The notes beneath the pieces are model-generated. The model had not been told where the DNA came from. It searched no databases and was given only the letters and a program-made list of their open reading frames with translations. Below, piece after piece: positions 10,699 to 11,781 of a stretch of DNA of 11,781 nt. Numbering within the stretch: position 1 is the first letter of the stretch; each line of letters opens with the position of its first letter. The position numbers and the translations under genes were made by a program. Source of the stretch: a bacterium (GTDB lineage Bacteria > Chloroflexota > Dormibacteria > Aeolococcales > Bog-877); the NCBI GenBank assembly GCA_021844355.1, contig JAKBTP010000192.1, positions 1-11,781 of the forward strand. The letters run 5' to 3'.

Positions 10699-11781
10699 TT
10701 GACCCAGCTCGCCACTCCCGCGCCCGCCGAGGAGATGACCACGTTCAGCTCCATGGAGGAGTACCTGCGGGTCAGCGCCGACTCCATCCGCACCCTGAGC
10801 TACGGCGACATCGTAGACGGCACCGTGGTGCGGGTCGACCCTGACGAGGTGCTGGTGGACATCGGGGCCAAGTCGGAGGGTGTGATCTCCAATCGCGAGC
10901 TCACCGGGCGCGCCGAGGAGCCGGTGATCCTGGAGCCGGGTGACCACGTGAAGGTCTACGTGCTGCAGTCCGAGAACGAGGACGGCAACGTGGTGCTCAG
11001 CCTGAGGAGGGCCCGCGCCGAGGGCATCTGGGCCAAGGCGGCCGAGAAGGAGAGCACCGGGGAGGGGGTGGAGGCCGAGGTCAAGGAGCAGAACAAGGGC
11101 GGGCTCATCGTCAACATCATGGGGCTGCGGGGCTTCCTGCCCAGCTCCCAGGTGGCGCGCACCCACTCCGGCAACCTGGTCGACCTGGTCGGCGAGAGGA
11201 TCATGGTCAAGATCCTGGAGGTCAACCGCAAGCGCAACCGCCTCATCGTCAGCCAGCGGGCCGCCCAGGACGAGGATCGGGCTCGGCAGCGCGAGGAGCT
11301 GTTCGAGCGGCTGGCGGTGGGCGACGTGGTCACCGGCAAGGTGAGCGGTCTCACCTCCTACGGGGCCTTCGTCAACCTCGGCGGTGCGGACGGCCTCATC
11401 CACATCAGCGAGCTCTCCTGGGACCGGGTCAGCAACGTCTCGGACATGCTGGCGGTAGGCGACGAGGTCACGGTCCGGGTGATCAAGCTGGACCCCGAGC
11501 TTTCGCGCATCTCCCTCTCGCTGCGGCAGATGGGGGAGGACCCCTGGGACAGCATCGAGGCGCGCTTCCCACCGGGCACCGAGATCGAGGGGGTGGTGAC
11601 CAAGACCAAGAAGTACGGCGCCTTCCTGCAGATCGCAGATGGTGTGGAGGGGCTCCTGCACATAAGCGAACTGTCCTGGGAGCACGTGGAGCGCACCGAG
11701 GACGTCCTTCGGGTCGGCGACAGCATCAAGGTCGTGGTCCTCCAGGCGGACCGCGGCCGCCGGCGCATCTCCCTCTCCTAC
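10699..11781 (+). CDS. rpsA: 30S ribosomal protein S1, 3' end beyond window
   Basis: S1 binds mRNA to the small subunit through repeated OB-fold S1 domains. The 361 residues visible contain four: domain 1 from about residue 36 (GDIVDGTVVRVDPDEVLVDIG), domain 2 from about 121 (GVEAEVKEQNKGGLIVNIMG), domain 3 from about 208 (GDVVTGKVSGLTSYGAFVNLG) and domain 4 from about 293 (GTEIEGVVTKTKKYGAFLQI). The window ends within the fourth domain's closing RRISLSY, so the true length is unknown. Four domains is common in Gram-positive-type S1. The start is uncertain: TTG at 10699 follows a GGAGGA, though with long spacing, while ATG at 10735 begins MTTFSSMEEYL and has only an adjacent GAGGAG. The gene has its own extended -10 promoter and is divergent from the small - strand gene. 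Confidence 0.95.
   Translation, partial: MTQLATPAPAEEMTTFSSMEEYLRVSADSIRTLSYGDIVDGTVVRVDPDEVLVDIGAKSEGVISNRELTGRAEEPVILEPGDHVKVYVLQSENEDGNVVLSLRRARAEGIWAKAAEKESTGEGVEAEVKEQNKGGLIVNIMGLRGFLPSSQVARTHSGNLVDLVGERIMVKILEVNRKRNRLIVSQRAAQDEDRARQREELFERLAVGDVVTGKVSGLTSYGAFVNLGGADGLIHISELSWDRVSNVSDMLAVGDEVTVRVIKLDPELSRISLSLRQMGEDPWDSIEARFPPGTEIEGVVTKTKKYGAFLQIADGVEGLLHISELSWEHVERTEDVLRVGDSIKVVVLQADRGRRRISLSY

Noticed and set aside
10531..11685. Long - strand open frame antisense to rpsA
   Set aside because: Composition is a GC-rich shadow of rpsA; only the last 65 codons, after a Shine-Dalgarno and TTG, look like protein.

Overview
The window is GC-rich bacterial chromosome carrying almost only housekeeping genes. 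There is no phage, insertion sequence, CRISPR array or defence locus that I can recognise. The presence of ribosomal protein S21 (rare in Actinomycetota), the GC-rich codon use, overlapping GTGA gene junctions, the mfd-mazG pair and a secreted beta-propeller lipoprotein suggest a GC-rich Terrabacteria lineage such as Chloroflexota or Dormibacterota. That placement is an inference; no 16S rRNA or other decisive marker is present.

Layout. (1) Positions 55-5575 hold a tight five-gene + strand operon: rpsU (S21), ybeY (rRNA endonuclease), pth (peptidyl-tRNA hydrolase), mfd (transcription-repair coupling factor) and mazG (NTP pyrophosphohydrolase). Each junction overlaps by 4-8 nt, so the genes are probably translationally coupled. 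The shared theme is ribosome maturation and rescue plus DNA/nucleotide quality control. (2) Positions 5576-7542 hold two monocistronic-looking envelope genes: a small FtsB/DivIC-like membrane protein and a lipoprotein with six Asp-box (BNR) motifs. (3) Positions 7558-7770 hold a strong promoter followed by two CAU-anticodon tRNAs: the initiator tRNA-fMet, then an elongator tRNA-Met or a tRNA-Ile2. (4) Positions 7771-8392 hold no convincing gene, but do contain a perfect 14-bp palindrome upstream of ftsH. (5) Positions 8406-10298 hold ftsH, with a -10 box so close to the ATG that its mRNA may be leaderless. (6) Positions 10333-10530 hold a 65-residue DUF4177-like protein on the - strand, convergent with ftsH and divergent from rpsA. 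(7) From 10699 to the window edge lies rpsA (ribosomal protein S1), cut off in its fourth S1 domain.

The most notable signals concern translation initiation. rpsU can only be read with a CTG start behind a perfect Shine-Dalgarno, and ybeY has no ATG/GTG/TTG start outside the rpsU frame and probably starts at a CTG in a CTGA overlap. Only two of the ten genes begin with ATG. The initiator tRNA has U1-A72 in place of the usual C1xA72 mismatch. Each isolated transcription unit also ends in a GC hairpin without a U-tract, close to or overlapping the stop codon. These are sequence-level observations; a new system is not demonstrated here.
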